Of a stretch of DNA of 7,719 nt, positions 1 to 6,490 are shown in pieces (the stretch's first letter is position 1; the number at the start of each line of letters is the position of its first letter). A program made the translations under genes and the position numbers. The notes beneath the pieces are model-generated. The model was given only the letters and a program-made list of their open reading frames with translations, did not search any database and had not been told where the DNA came from. The DNA is taken from contig JAHEMX010000158.1 in NCBI GenBank assembly GCA_024643445.1, forward strand, positions 1 through 7,719, given 5' to 3'. This DNA comes from Desulfobulbaceae bacterium. Its GTDB lineage: Bacteria > Desulfobacterota > Desulfobulbia > Desulfobulbales > Desulfocapsaceae.

Positions 1-167
1 AAGAAAAAACCGACAATGTTGAAATAAATCGGAGCTATACGCGTCAGTCTGTCAACAATCTCACACCCTTCATTCAGGCAGATACCTGAGCCGTCAAGGT
101 AGATGAGAACAGCCTGTGTTCCGGTTAGTATAAGTCCCAGTACCGCTGCTAAAAAACTTACGAGCAT
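1..167 (-). CDS. VKOR-like membrane protein, 5' part only (leaves window at left edge)
   Basis: An ORF starts at ATG 167-165 on the minus strand and stays open to base 1, giving 55 complete codons. It begins with a hydrophobic helix (about residues 2-23). Then comes a short loop with two cysteines, C30 and C35, in the context GICLNEGCEIVDRLT, followed by a second hydrophobic stretch beginning around IAPIYFNIVGFF. This helix, Cys-x4-Cys loop, then Pro/Gly-containing helix resembles the N-terminus of bacterial vitamin K epoxide reductase (VKOR) homologues. Those are quinone-linked membrane oxidants that drive disulfide formation in exported proteins, and the loop cysteines shuttle electrons to a later CxxC, which would lie outside the window. 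The start is the only ATG, GTG or TTG after an in-frame stop at 197-195, and no clear Shine-Dalgarno precedes it. The family call rests on pattern resemblance over 55 residues. It could be another small membrane protein. Confidence 0.55.
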   Translation of the reverse strand, partial: MLVSFLAAVLGLILTGTQAVLIYLDGSGICLNEGCEIVDRLTRIAPIYFNIVGFF

Positions 168-186
168 AGGTGTTGTCGAAAAAATG

Positions 187-217
187 TTGAATGTTTACTA
201 TTTACTGGAGATATAAT
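187..217 (+). promoter_or_regulatory. Candidate sigma70 promoter for the small exported protein
   Basis: A perfect TATAAT at 212-217 is preceded by TTGAAT at 187-192 with a 19-base spacer, longer than the usual 16-18. Transcription would begin near 224, giving a leader of about 110 bases before the ATG at 337. The leader contains a small CCGGC/GCCGG hairpin around 281-295. This start site would also exclude the in-frame TTG at 220 as a translation start. Inferred from motif match only. Confidence 0.4.
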
Positions 218-336
218 TTTTGAAATCAGATCTGTCAATAAATCAAAACGTGCCGTTATGGAATCAGGTTTTGTTTTTTGCCGGCCTGGTGCCGGTATCC
301 GTCATCAACGTTCTAACAATCAGGAGGCATAGAAAG

Positions 337-771
337 ATGCGTATGGCAACCTTCAACTGGAAAACAATGCTGCTTGCGGCGGTTGTGGCAACGGTCGGCA
401 TACTTGGATCTCACTCTTCAGCCCTGGCGGTGCAACCGGGAGCCGTGCTGAAGTCGAGGTCGGGGGCAACGCTTTACCTCGTTACACCTGCCCGTTCGCT
501 GGCAGGGATTCCATCTTCTGAAGTGTATAACTGCCTGGGGCTCTCCGGGCAGAAGCATTATAATGTGGGGCAGGATGAAATAGATGCCTTGAAAAAAACA
601 AATCTGCTGGTACGTGATCCCGAAGGTAATATCTATGCAATAGAAGGTACCCAGAAGCGCCATATCGTCTCTCCTGCAGCCTTTGAGAAGAACGGCTACG
701 ATCAGAAAGAGGTTGTGACCATTTCAAAACAGAAACTTGATTGCATTGCAGACGGCCCGCCCGTTCAATAA
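337..771 (+). CDS. Small exported protein with two related half-repeats
   Basis: This gene encodes 144 residues. The ATG at 337 is chosen because AGGAGG (322-327) lies 9 bases upstream and because a signal peptide then begins at once. That peptide has a short charged start, a hydrophobic core at residues 11-23 and a likely cleavage after ALA (residue 31). An in-frame TTG at 220 would add 39 residues and bury the signal. The mature part has two halves that resemble each other, about residues 41-84 and 95-137. Each has an L/I-Y strand, a Ser/Pro pair, an aromatic-containing helix and a closing acidic helix. The second half (KRHIVSPAAFEKNGYD, ending DGPPV) looks like a short repeat I have seen in secreted bacterial proteins of unknown function. 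The mature protein has exactly two cysteines, C66 and C136. It lies divergent from the VKOR-like gene. It is probably periplasmic or secreted, and its function is unknown. Confidence 0.75.
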   Translation: MRMATFNWKTMLLAAVVATVGILGSHSSALAVQPGAVLKSRSGATLYLVTPARSLAGIPSSEVYNCLGLSGQKHYNVGQDEIDALKKTNLLVRDPEGNIYAIEGTQKRHIVSPAAFEKNGYDQKEVVTISKQKLDCIADGPPVQ

Positions 772-836
772 TCTGCAGGGCCAACACGGAGACAGGAAGA
801 GGCTGAGCCGCGCCGGATTGTCTTTTGTGAACATAT

Positions 837-896
837 AAGGGGGACAGTATACTTAATTACCGGTACAATCCGGGAATTAAGTATACTGTCCCCCTT
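837..896. repeat. 60-base near-perfect palindrome between convergent genes
   Basis: Arms 837-858 and 875-896 are exact 22-base reverse complements containing GGGGACAGTATACTTAATT. Inside them, after one A/G mismatch (859/874), CCGG 860-863 pairs with CCGG 870-873, leaving a 6-base loop (tacaat). That makes 26 paired positions out of 27. It lies 65 bases after the stop of the small exported protein and 25 bases beyond the pntB stop, so it separates two converging transcripts. It could serve as a bidirectional terminator, although no long T-run follows either arm. From memory, palindromes with this core occur as interspersed REP-like units near IS200-type (Y1) transposases in Desulfobacterota. 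I see no transposase gene here. Confidence 0.85.
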
Positions 897-921
897 CATC
901 GCCTTCATCTGAAAAGGCAGA

Positions 922-2319
922 TCACCCGAGATTTTTCAGCACCTCGGACAGGCTTTCCTTGGCATCACCAAAGAGCATCCTGGTATTCTCCTTGTAGAAC
1001 AGCGGGTTCGATACCCCGGCATAACCGGTGGCCATCGAACGTTTGAGCACGATGGTCGTCTTGCCTTTCCAGCATTCGAGCACCGGCATCCCGGCGATCG
1101 GGCTGTTCGGCACTTCCTGGGCTGCGGGGTTGACAATGTCGTTGGCTCCGATGACGATGGAGACGTCAACATCAGGGAAGTCCCCGTTAATTTCATCGAG
1201 TTCGAAAACGATATCGTAGGGCACCTTGGCCTCCGCCAGCAGAACATTCATGTGGCCGGGCATACGGCCGGCGACCGGATGGATGCCGAAGCGGACGTTG
1301 ATCTTTTTATCACGCAGCTTCCGGGTAATGTCATTGACGATATGCTGTGCCTGGGCAACGGCCATGCCATAGCCCGGAATAATCATGATTTCTTTTGAAT
1401 CAAGGAGCATCTCCGCAACTTCCACCGCTTCAACAGCAATGATTTCACCCTCTTCTCCTTCAGCCCCGGCCGCTGTTTCGCCACCTGAGGTACCGAATCC
1501 GCCGGCGATAACCGATAAGAACCTGCGGTTCATGGCCCGGCACATGATATAGCTGAGGATGGCGCCGCTGCTGCCCACCAGGGCACCGACAACGATCAGC
1601 AGGTCATTGTTCAGCATGAAGCCGGTGGCTGCCGCCGCCCAGCCCGAGTAACTGTTCAGCATCGATACGACAACCGGCATGTCCGCTCCGCCGATGGCCA
1701 TGACCATATGCACACCAAAACCAAGGGAGATGATGGTCATCAGGACGAGGGCAAGCGTTCCGCCGCCATGAGCCGAGCCGTTGACGAAGGAAAAGGCCAG
1801 CAGCACTGCGCCAATGAGCAGCGTCAGGTTGAGCCAGTGCTTGCCAGGCAGAATCAGCGGTTTGCCGCTGATACGCGCACTCAGTTTTAAGAATGCTATG
1901 ACCGATCCGGAAAAGGTAAGGGCGCCGATCAGGATTCCCAGGTAGGTCTCGACGTCGTGAATGGTTTTATCAATACCGCTCAGGACATTGCCATGATCGA
2001 GAAAGTTGGCGAATCCGACCAGCACGGCGGCAAGGCCGACGAGGCTGTGCAGGATGGCGACCAGTTCCGGCATCTGGGTCATTGCGACTTTTCGGGCAAG
2101 CACCATGCCGATGCTGCCGCCGATGAGAAGTCCGCCGAACAGGATAATATAGTGGTCTGAAACAATGCCGATTATCGTGGCCAGCAGGGCCATGGTCATA
2201 CCGAGAATGCCGTAGAGGTTGCCACGGCGCGAGGTCTCGGGGTTGCTCAGGCCGCCCAGGGCGAGGATAAACATGATAGTTGCGCCGATATAGGCGATGC
2301 TTACGATACCTTGAGACAT
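922..2319 (-). CDS. pntB: Proton-translocating NAD(P) transhydrogenase, beta subunit
   Basis: This 465-residue protein matches E. coli PntB (462 residues) almost end to end. With PntA it forms the inner-membrane complex that uses the proton gradient to drive hydride transfer from NADH to NADP+. Residues 1 to about 275 form the multi-helix proton channel domain. Residues known to matter in E. coli sit at the same numbers: H91 in ILHSLVGLAAV, D213 in GGADMPVVVS and N222 in MLNSYSGW. An acidic linker (about 284-300) leads to the cytoplasmic NADP(H)-binding domain III. That domain has PGYGMAVAQAQ (315-325), GRMPGHMNVLLAEAKVPYD (351-369), GANDIVNPAA (391-400) and KRSMATGYAG (426-435). The start has a strong AGGAGG 5 bases upstream that overlaps the pntA stop codon, so the two are probably translationally coupled. 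No defect is visible. Confidence 0.98.
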   Translation of the reverse strand: MSQGIVSIAYIGATIMFILALGGLSNPETSRRGNLYGILGMTMALLATIIGIVSDHYIILFGGLLIGGSIGMVLARKVAMTQMPELVAILHSLVGLAAVLVGFANFLDHGNVLSGIDKTIHDVETYLGILIGALTFSGSVIAFLKLSARISGKPLILPGKHWLNLTLLIGAVLLAFSFVNGSAHGGGTLALVLMTIISLGFGVHMVMAIGGADMPVVVSMLNSYSGWAAAATGFMLNNDLLIVVGALVGSSGAILSYIMCRAMNRRFLSVIAGGFGTSGGETAAGAEGEEGEIIAVEAVEVAEMLLDSKEIMIIPGYGMAVAQAQHIVNDITRKLRDKKINVRFGIHPVAGRMPGHMNVLLAEAKVPYDIVFELDEINGDFPDVDVSIVIGANDIVNPAAQEVPNSPIAGMPVLECWKGKTTIVLKRSMATGYAGVSNPLFYKENTRMLFGDAKESLSEVLKNLG

Positions 2320-2331
2320 CCGTTCCTCCTA
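2320..2331 (-). promoter_or_regulatory. pntA stop overlapping the pntB ribosome binding site
   Basis: On the minus strand the junction reads TAGGAGGAACGG followed by ATG. The last two bases of the pntA TAG stop (2331-2329) are the first two of the AGGAGG Shine-Dalgarno (2330-2325). This places terminating ribosomes directly on the pntB start and is a classical arrangement for coupled, equal expression of two subunits of one complex. Confidence 0.8.
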
Positions 2332-3879
2332 TTTCCTGAACATCGAAAGCATCCGCTGGGTAACCGCGAAGCCGCCGAAGATATTAATGCTGGTCAGCAG
2401 AATCGAGATTCCAGCCAGAAAGACGATGAGCCCCCTGTCAGAGGATATCTGCAGGAGGGCGCCGATGATGATGATTGAACTGATGGCATTGGTCACACTC
2501 ATCAGCGGGGTATGCAGGGAGGGCGTAACGTTCCAGATGACCATGTAGCCGACAAAACAGGCGAGAACAAAGACGGTAAAATGAGACATGAACGCGGGAG
2601 GGGCAACGCTTCCCAGTCCCAGCAGCGCAATAGATCCGATAATAAACGGCAGCAGGACGCTCCAGACACTTTTCTTTACTTCCACCTTCTCGACGACAGG
2701 GACGGCCTTCTTCTTCGCCGGAGCGGCGGAGAGTTTCGGCGCTGGCGGCGGCCAGGTAATCTCACCGTTTTTAATGACGGTTGCCCCGCGAATAATCTCA
2801 TCTTCCATATTGACAACGATGTTGCCGTCTTTTTCCGGCGTCAGGTCGGTGAGCAGGTGGCGGAGGTTGGTGGCGTAAAGCTGGCTTGCCTGGGTGGCAA
2901 GACGTGACGGCAGGTCCGTGTACCCGATAATGGTCACGCCATGTTTGATCACCACTTTATCCGCTTCGGTGAGTTTGCAGTTACCGCCCATCTCGGCGGC
3001 AAGATCGACAATGACGCTGCCCTCTTTCATGCTTTCCACCATCGCTTCGGTGATCAACTCCGGGGCGGGTCTGCCCGGGATCAGGGCGGTGGTTATGATA
3101 ATATCGACCTCTTTGGCCTGTTCGGCAAAGAGTGCCATTTCGGCCTTGATGAATTCATCGCTCATCACCTTGGCATAGCCGCCTTCGCCGGAGCCGTCCT
3201 CATCGGCGAAATCGAGCATGAGAAATTCTCCGTCCATGCTCTCTACCTGCTCCTTTACCTCAGGCCGGGTGTCAAAGGCCCTGACGATCGCTCCCATGCT
3301 CCTGGCGGCTCCGATTGCCGAGAGACCGGCAACGCCTGCACCGATTACCAGTACCTTGGCCGGCGGGATCTTGCCGGCGGCGGTGATCTGGCCGGTGAAA
3401 AAACGGCCAAAATGCTGGGCAGCCTCAACGACGGCCCGGTAGCCGGCAATATTTGCCATCGAGCTCAGGGCGTCCATCTTCTGGGCCCGTGAGATGCGGG
3501 GAATCGAATCCATTGCCAGCACCGTCACCTTCTGTGCCGAGAGTTCCTGCATCAGCTCGGTATTCTGGCCCGGCTGAATAAAACTGATAAGCGTCTGGTC
3601 TGCATTAAGCAGCTTTATCTCGTTTCTGCGGCTTCTGGTCTTTTTCTCCGGAGCCCTGACCTTGAGGATAATGTCAGAGTCGCTGTAAAGTTTCTTCACA
3701 TCGGTGACGATCGTTACCCCGGCGGCTTCATAGGCCGCATCGGTAAACTTCGCTTCAGAACCTGCTCCGGATTCCACCGACACTTCAAAACCGAGTTTCC
3801 TGAGCAGCACTGCCACTTCAGGCGTGGTTGCAACGCGCCGTTCGCCTTCGTGCATCTCTTTTGGTACGCCGATCCGCAT
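2329..3879 (-). CDS. pntA: Proton-translocating NAD(P) transhydrogenase, alpha subunit
   Basis: This 516-residue protein is collinear with E. coli PntA (510 residues), the single-chain alpha subunit. The NAD(H)-binding domain I covers about residues 1-378. It holds SRAQKMDALSSMANIAGYRA (about 130-149), the Rossmann glycine motif VIGAGVAGLSAIG (178-190) and RAFDTRPEVKEQ (200-211), whose Asp203 fits NAD over NADP. It also holds the mobile loop around YTDLPSRLATQ (320-330) and the end marker EITWPPP (373-379). An Ala/Lys/Pro/Val-rich linker (380-404) leads to four predicted transmembrane helices (about 406-424, 430-449, 463-478, 484-502), including HTPLMSVTNAIS. I chose ATG 3879 because GGGGAG lies 6 bases upstream and MRIGVPKE is the conserved family start. 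An in-frame ATG at 3918 would add 13 residues but lacks such support. It is first in the pntA-pntB operon. Confidence 0.98.
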   Translation of the reverse strand: MRIGVPKEMHEGERRVATTPEVAVLLRKLGFEVSVESGAGSEAKFTDAAYEAAGVTIVTDVKKLYSDSDIILKVRAPEKKTRSRRNEIKLLNADQTLISFIQPGQNTELMQELSAQKVTVLAMDSIPRISRAQKMDALSSMANIAGYRAVVEAAQHFGRFFTGQITAAGKIPPAKVLVIGAGVAGLSAIGAARSMGAIVRAFDTRPEVKEQVESMDGEFLMLDFADEDGSGEGGYAKVMSDEFIKAEMALFAEQAKEVDIIITTALIPGRPAPELITEAMVESMKEGSVIVDLAAEMGGNCKLTEADKVVIKHGVTIIGYTDLPSRLATQASQLYATNLRHLLTDLTPEKDGNIVVNMEDEIIRGATVIKNGEITWPPPAPKLSAAPAKKKAVPVVEKVEVKKSVWSVLLPFIIGSIALLGLGSVAPPAFMSHFTVFVLACFVGYMVIWNVTPSLHTPLMSVTNAISSIIIIGALLQISSDRGLIVFLAGISILLTSINIFGGFAVTQRMLSMFRK

Positions 3880-3919
3880 GGATTTTCTCCCCTGTGCTGA
3901 AAACTTTTTAGTTTGCACC

Positions 3920-3951
3920 GTTTTAATCAGTAACGGATTTATGATTAAAAC
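3920..3951. promoter_or_regulatory. Inverted repeat upstream of pntA (possible operator)
   Basis: GTTTTAATCA (3920-3929) and TGATTAAAAC (3942-3951) are exact 10-base reverse complements separated by 12 bases. The centres of the arms are 22 bases apart, about two DNA turns, which would suit a dimeric regulator. The repeat lies 41-72 bases upstream of the pntA start, where a promoter or leader is expected. No regulator gene is visible in the window. Its role is inferred from position alone. Confidence 0.4.
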
Positions 3952-4036
3952 ATGCGATGAATCACTACTATCCGAGTAAGGTAATAATCATTTTTATAAA
4001 TAGTAGCGTTGATGGAAAAAAAGATTGGACCGTTGT

Positions 4037-4055
4037 GGTGACAGTGTACGTAATT
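4037..4055 (+). repeat. Degenerate copy of the palindrome arm
   Basis: GGTGACAGTGTACGTAATT matches the left arm of the 837-896 palindrome (840-858) at 16 of 19 positions. No matching inverted arm follows within the next 250 bases, apart from a weak AAAGGCAATTCCCGGCGTAC at 4124-4143 that could be a badly decayed partner. I read it as a relic of the same repeat family. Confidence 0.5.
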
Positions 4056-4186
4056 CCTTTCCCCGCCTCTCACTCGCACCTCCTGAGTTTAAACGAAACC
4101 TCCTGGGCATCAAGCAGCCTGCAAAGGCAATTCCCGGCGTACAGGGCGAACTCTGGCTGCCTTGCCCGAGTATCTGCTGTTTAGGG

Positions 4187-4216
4187 TTGAAAACGTTGGG
4201 AAACAATGCTTATCAT
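4187..4216 (+). promoter_or_regulatory. Candidate sigma70 promoter for the membrane-protein gene
   Basis: TTGAAA (4187-4192) and TATCAT (4211-4216), each one base from consensus, are separated by 18 bases. Transcription would start near 4223, about 63 bases before the ATG at 4286. This may drive the whole rightward gene series. Motif match only. Confidence 0.4.
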
Positions 4217-4285
4217 GTGCATCGGGAAGATGGGGGTGCGCCGTTTTCTCCGGTTACAGGCTCCTAGCGTGCAGGTAGGTGAACG

Positions 4286-4996
4286 ATGATTATCAGGTTG
4301 CTTCTGGCAGGGTTCGTCTCGTTTGTTTCCGGTTTCTGTTATCTGGCAGGACTGGTGCGACTTGTCAGTGGGCTGCTGATCGGTTTCGGTGTTCTTGCCG
4401 CGGTTTCTTTTGCTATTGTCTTTCTGCTGCCGCCAAATACTGATCGTCTGCTCTTTCCCCTTTCCGCCTCCGGAGCCTCCTGGCCCTTTTTCCTCATTGC
4501 ACTTTTGCTGATTCTGCTGATCGTCTGGCTTTTTCTCAAGAAGTCAGACCCGGCGGAAGAAGAATATCTTTCAGCTCGACATCTGAAGTTTCTCAGCGGC
4601 GGTCTGCTGCTTTACATCGCCAGTCTTTTCATTCCGATAGCACTCTGGTTCCCTTCGGACGAGAAACGCTTGACGCTTGAAATCAGCTCACAGGAGACCA
4701 TGGTCTTGGTTGGTGTCTGTCTCTATCTGGTCGGCTCAGCGGCTGGATTGCTGCTGCTGTATCGGGCCAGCAAGGGAACGACAGCCGACCACCCCGATCT
4801 GATGAGGCGTTTTATCCCGGCTTTTTTTGCCTTCTTCCAACTGGACAAGATGCCGGCACTGGTCGCCTATCTGCTGATCTATTCAGAAGATGTCCAGTTT
4901 GTTTTTCCGAAAATCGCTGCACTGGCTCTTGCTGGCTATCTCCCGGTCGGGATTTTCCTGGCAAAAACATGTTTTGATTCACGATCTGTTTCATGA
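4286..4996 (+). CDS. Polytopic membrane protein of unknown function
   Basis: This gene encodes 236 residues. The ATG is preceded by AGGTAGGTG with suitable spacing. The protein is strongly hydrophobic, with about six or seven likely membrane segments: residues 4-22, 26-49, 66-84, 103-121, 137-159, about 174-199 and 205-227. Charged loops lie between them, for example KKSDPAEEEYLSARH (85-99) and SDEKRLTLEISSQE (124-137). I recognise no family or catalytic motif. Four cysteines (C18, C145, C229 and none in a CxxC) do not suggest a redox site; strictly three are seen. It is followed by a 259-base gap before the DinB gene and may be a separate transcription unit. A compact GC hairpin at 5034-5050 supports that. 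Confidence 0.7.
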   Translation: MIIRLLLAGFVSFVSGFCYLAGLVRLVSGLLIGFGVLAAVSFAIVFLLPPNTDRLLFPLSASGASWPFFLIALLLILLIVWLFLKKSDPAEEEYLSARHLKFLSGGLLLYIASLFIPIALWFPSDEKRLTLEISSQETMVLVGVCLYLVGSAAGLLLLYRASKGTTADHPDLMRRFIPAFFAFFQLDKMPALVAYLLIYSEDVQFVFPKIAALALAGYLPVGIFLAKTCFDSRSVS

Positions 4997-5033
4997 CCCT
5001 GCCGGTATCCCTGTATCGCTAAACAGCTGGTGT

Positions 5034-5050
5034 CCGGCCGCGACGGCCGG
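5034..5050 (+). terminator. Compact GC hairpin after the membrane-protein gene (weak terminator candidate)
   Basis: CCGGCCG (5034-5040) and CGGCCGG (5044-5050) form a perfect 7-bp stem with a CGA loop, 38 bases after the stop codon at 4996. Only a loose pyrimidine stretch follows (ctatttctc), not a proper T-run. It could be a weak terminator, an RNA-stabilising hairpin or chance in GC-rich DNA. Confidence 0.35.
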
Positions 5051-5122
5051 TGGCTATTTCTCTGTCTGGGAAATAACGTGCTCCGTTGGGAGGCGTGGAA
5101 TAAAGGAGCTCCCTGGAGGCTC

Positions 5123-5170
5123 ATGAGTAACAGAACCGTCAGGAACGCTCTCTGTGACCCTGCCTCGTGA
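5123..5170 (+). CDS. Possible 15-residue leader peptide
   Basis: ATG 5123 opens a short frame ending at TGA 5168-5170 and encoding MSNRTVRNALCDPAS. GGAGG lies 3 bases upstream (close spacing) and AAAGGAG lies farther back. It ends 4 bases before the stem-loop at 5175-5202. The arrangement resembles a leader peptide, but the sequence has no run of a single amino acid that would reveal a sensed substrate. It may be chance. Confidence 0.2.
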   Translation: MSNRTVRNALCDPAS

Positions 5171-5226
5171 ACCTGTTGACATCATCCGGAGGGTATGTCA
5201 ACCTGAGGCGGAGAAGCTATTTTTTT
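5162..5226 (+). promoter_or_regulatory. Stem-loop and T-run in the DinB gene leader
   Basis: GTTGACAT (5175-5182) pairs exactly with ATGTCAAC (5195-5202) around a 12-base loop. GCCTC (5162-5166) and GAGGC (5205-5209) could extend the stem across an unequal internal loop. Seven T follow at 5220-5226, but 10 bases away from the stem, so this is not a standard intrinsic terminator. It lies 30-94 bases before the DinB start. It may be an attenuator-like or RNA-stability element, or part of a longer DinB reading frame if GTG 5154 is the true start. Confidence 0.3.
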
Positions 5227-5255
5227 CAGATAACATTTTGACATTATGGGAGATT

Positions 5256-5759
5256 ATGGTTGCGCATGATAATCAGCTTTGTCTGGGGCAGGCGGCTGAT
5301 CTCCTGCAAAGCTGCAGCAGAGAATACTATACCGCACGGACGGAGGCATGTTTTAACAGCACAATCGGGGGCCATATCCGCCACATTCTCGATCACTACC
5401 ACTGTTTTTTTCAGGGTCTGGCCAGCGGGATGATTGACTATGACGACAGGCAGCGCGAAACGACCACTGAGGACAATCCTGACACTGGCGGTCAGATCAT
5501 CCGGCAGTACCGCACAGCCCTCGCCGCGCTGGATGAACCTCTGGATCGGGTAGTGCAAGTCAAGATGGCAACCGGCGGTGATCATGACCAGGTCTGGTCA
5601 ACTTCGACGGTGGGGCGGGAACTGCAGTTTTTGGTGAGTCACTCGGTTCATCACTATGCCTTGATAGCAACCATCTGCGCCATCATCGGCGTGCCGGTTC
5701 CCGCAGATTTTGGCATCGCCCCGTCAACGCTGAGATATCGCACGGAGCTGGGGAAATAA
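5256..5759 (+). CDS. DinB-family (four-helix, putative metal-binding) protein
   Basis: This gene encodes 167 residues, normal for the DinB/YfiT-like superfamily. Some members are metal-dependent enzymes acting with low-molecular-weight thiols, but most have no known activity. The helix-2 motif GGHIRHILDHYH (38-49) supplies H40, H43, H47 and H49. The later motif RELQFLVSHSVHHYALI (121-137) supplies H129 and H133 spaced HxxxH. One early histidine plus these two would form the usual three-histidine metal site. The closing FGIAPSTLRYR (152-162) is typical of one bacterial subgroup. I chose ATG 5256 (GGGAG 3 bases upstream) because the family core begins about 10 residues later. GTG 5154, with AGGA 9 bases upstream, would add 34 residues of no recognised fold and cannot be excluded. 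The stop is 2 bases before the NRDE gene. The substrate is unknown. Confidence 0.85.
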   Translation: MVAHDNQLCLGQAADLLQSCSREYYTARTEACFNSTIGGHIRHILDHYHCFFQGLASGMIDYDDRQRETTTEDNPDTGGQIIRQYRTALAALDEPLDRVVQVKMATGGDHDQVWSTSTVGRELQFLVSHSVHHYALIATICAIIGVPVPADFGIAPSTLRYRTELGK

Positions 5760-5761
5760 TT

Positions 5762-6490
5762 GTGTGTACGGTTTCCTGGTGGCAGAAAGGCGGTTCCTAC
5801 GGACTCATTTTCAATCGTGATGAATCGAGGAAACGACTCGAAGCCAGGCCGCCAACCCTGTTCAGCGAAAAAGAAACGACCTTCCTGAGCCCGGTGGATC
5901 CTGATGGCGGCGGCACCTGGATATGGGTTAATGATCACGGGCTCATCGGCTGTGTTCTGAACAATTATCCCCGGCAGGTAAAAGCCAAACATCCTGCCAA
6001 CCCGGTAAGCAGGGGGCTCCTGCTGAAATCGCTGGCCTGCCATACGACAATTTCGGCCGTCAAGACGGCCGTTGGCTCCACCCCGCTGGCCTGCTACCAC
6101 CCCTTCTTCCTGCTCTTCTTCGCCGCTGATCGCCTGGTCTTGTTCGGCTGGGACGGTGAGCGGCTTGAGTGTCGAGAGAACCGTGCCATCACCTGTCCGC
6201 TGACGACATCGGGGTATAAACCCGAGGAAGTCATCGGTTATCGGAAAAAACAATTTGAAAAACTGGTCGGCGATGGAGTCGGCAGATCGTTTCAGGATCT
6301 TATCTCTTTTCAATGTCAGCACGACTCTGAATGGCCTGCCTGCTCGGTACTGATGTCACGTCCGGATGCCCGCAGCGTCAGTCAGTGCCGGGTCCTTGTC
6401 GAGCCGGATATGATATCCTTTTCCTATGCAGCCATCTCGGAACAGGCCCAGCTGCAGCCGGCCAGAATTACCAGGTTGAGTCGTGCCTAA
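5762..6490 (+). CDS. NRDE/TANGO2-family protein
   Basis: This 242-residue protein carries the family signature. It has MCT at the N-terminus, FNRDESRKR with Asn-Arg-Asp-Glu at 18-21, GGGTWIWVN (49-57) followed by GLIGCVLNN, and SRG (83-85). NRDE/TANGO2 proteins are predicted to resemble N-terminal-nucleophile hydrolases, with Cys2 exposed after removal of Met as a candidate nucleophile. Their substrate is not established, and the human member TANGO2 has been linked to lipid and haem handling. The GTG start at 5762 is fixed by the conserved MCT. It begins 2 bases after the DinB stop, with GGGGA just upstream, so coupled translation is likely. The C-terminal part (residues 194-224, SVLMSRPDARSVSQCRV onward) keeps the strand pattern of the fold. 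Cytosolic; no signal peptide. Confidence 0.88.
   Translation: MCTVSWWQKGGSYGLIFNRDESRKRLEARPPTLFSEKETTFLSPVDPDGGGTWIWVNDHGLIGCVLNNYPRQVKAKHPANPVSRGLLLKSLACHTTISAVKTAVGSTPLACYHPFFLLFFAADRLVLFGWDGERLECRENRAITCPLTTSGYKPEEVIGYRKKQFEKLVGDGVGRSFQDLISFQCQHDSEWPACSVLMSRPDARSVSQCRVLVEPDMISFSYAAISEQAQLQPARITRLSRA

Larger units (their letters stand above)
3880..4285. other. 406-base stretch without a convincing gene
   Basis: This divergent spacer separates pntA from the membrane-protein gene at 4286. Its left part (3900-4020) is AT-rich and holds an inverted repeat. It also has a second, weaker one, CTACTAT (3965-3971) and ATAGTAG (4000-4006). I find no clear minus-strand promoter hexamers. The right part (about 4037-4260) is GC-richer and has overlapping open frames of 70-80 codons on both strands that match no family I know. 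It begins with a degenerate copy of the palindrome arm at 4037-4055, so it may be the remains of an inserted element. Confidence 0.5.

Noticed and set aside
220..336. In-frame TTG start at 220 adding 39 residues to the small exported protein.
   Set aside because: It would bury the signal peptide, lies at or before the likely transcription start and competes with a strong AGGAGG ahead of ATG 337.
893..909. Short direct repeat CCTTCATC with 9-base period after the palindrome.
   Set aside because: Only two copies of 8 bases; too short to be meaningful.
2941..3492. Plus-strand 183-codon open frame opposite pntA.
   Set aside because: It is antisense to the highly conserved NAD-binding domain and shows no protein family of its own.
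3880..3918. Longer pntA starting at ATG 3918.
   Set aside because: The family begins MRIG(V/I)P, which is at 3879 with a good ribosome binding site; the extra 13 residues have no family match.
3957..4267. Three small ORFs of 70-80 codons (3957-4184 and 4025-4267 on plus, 3994-4206 on minus).
   Set aside because: They overlap one another, lack clear ribosome binding sites and match no family; none can be chosen over the others.
4890..5126. Plus-strand 78-codon frame and the opposite minus-strand frames around 4812-5124.
   Set aside because: They overlap the end of the membrane-protein gene in other frames and have no recognisable features.
5654..6322. Minus-strand 222-codon open frame opposite the DinB and NRDE genes.
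   Set aside because: It spans two recognised genes on the other strand and has no motif of its own.
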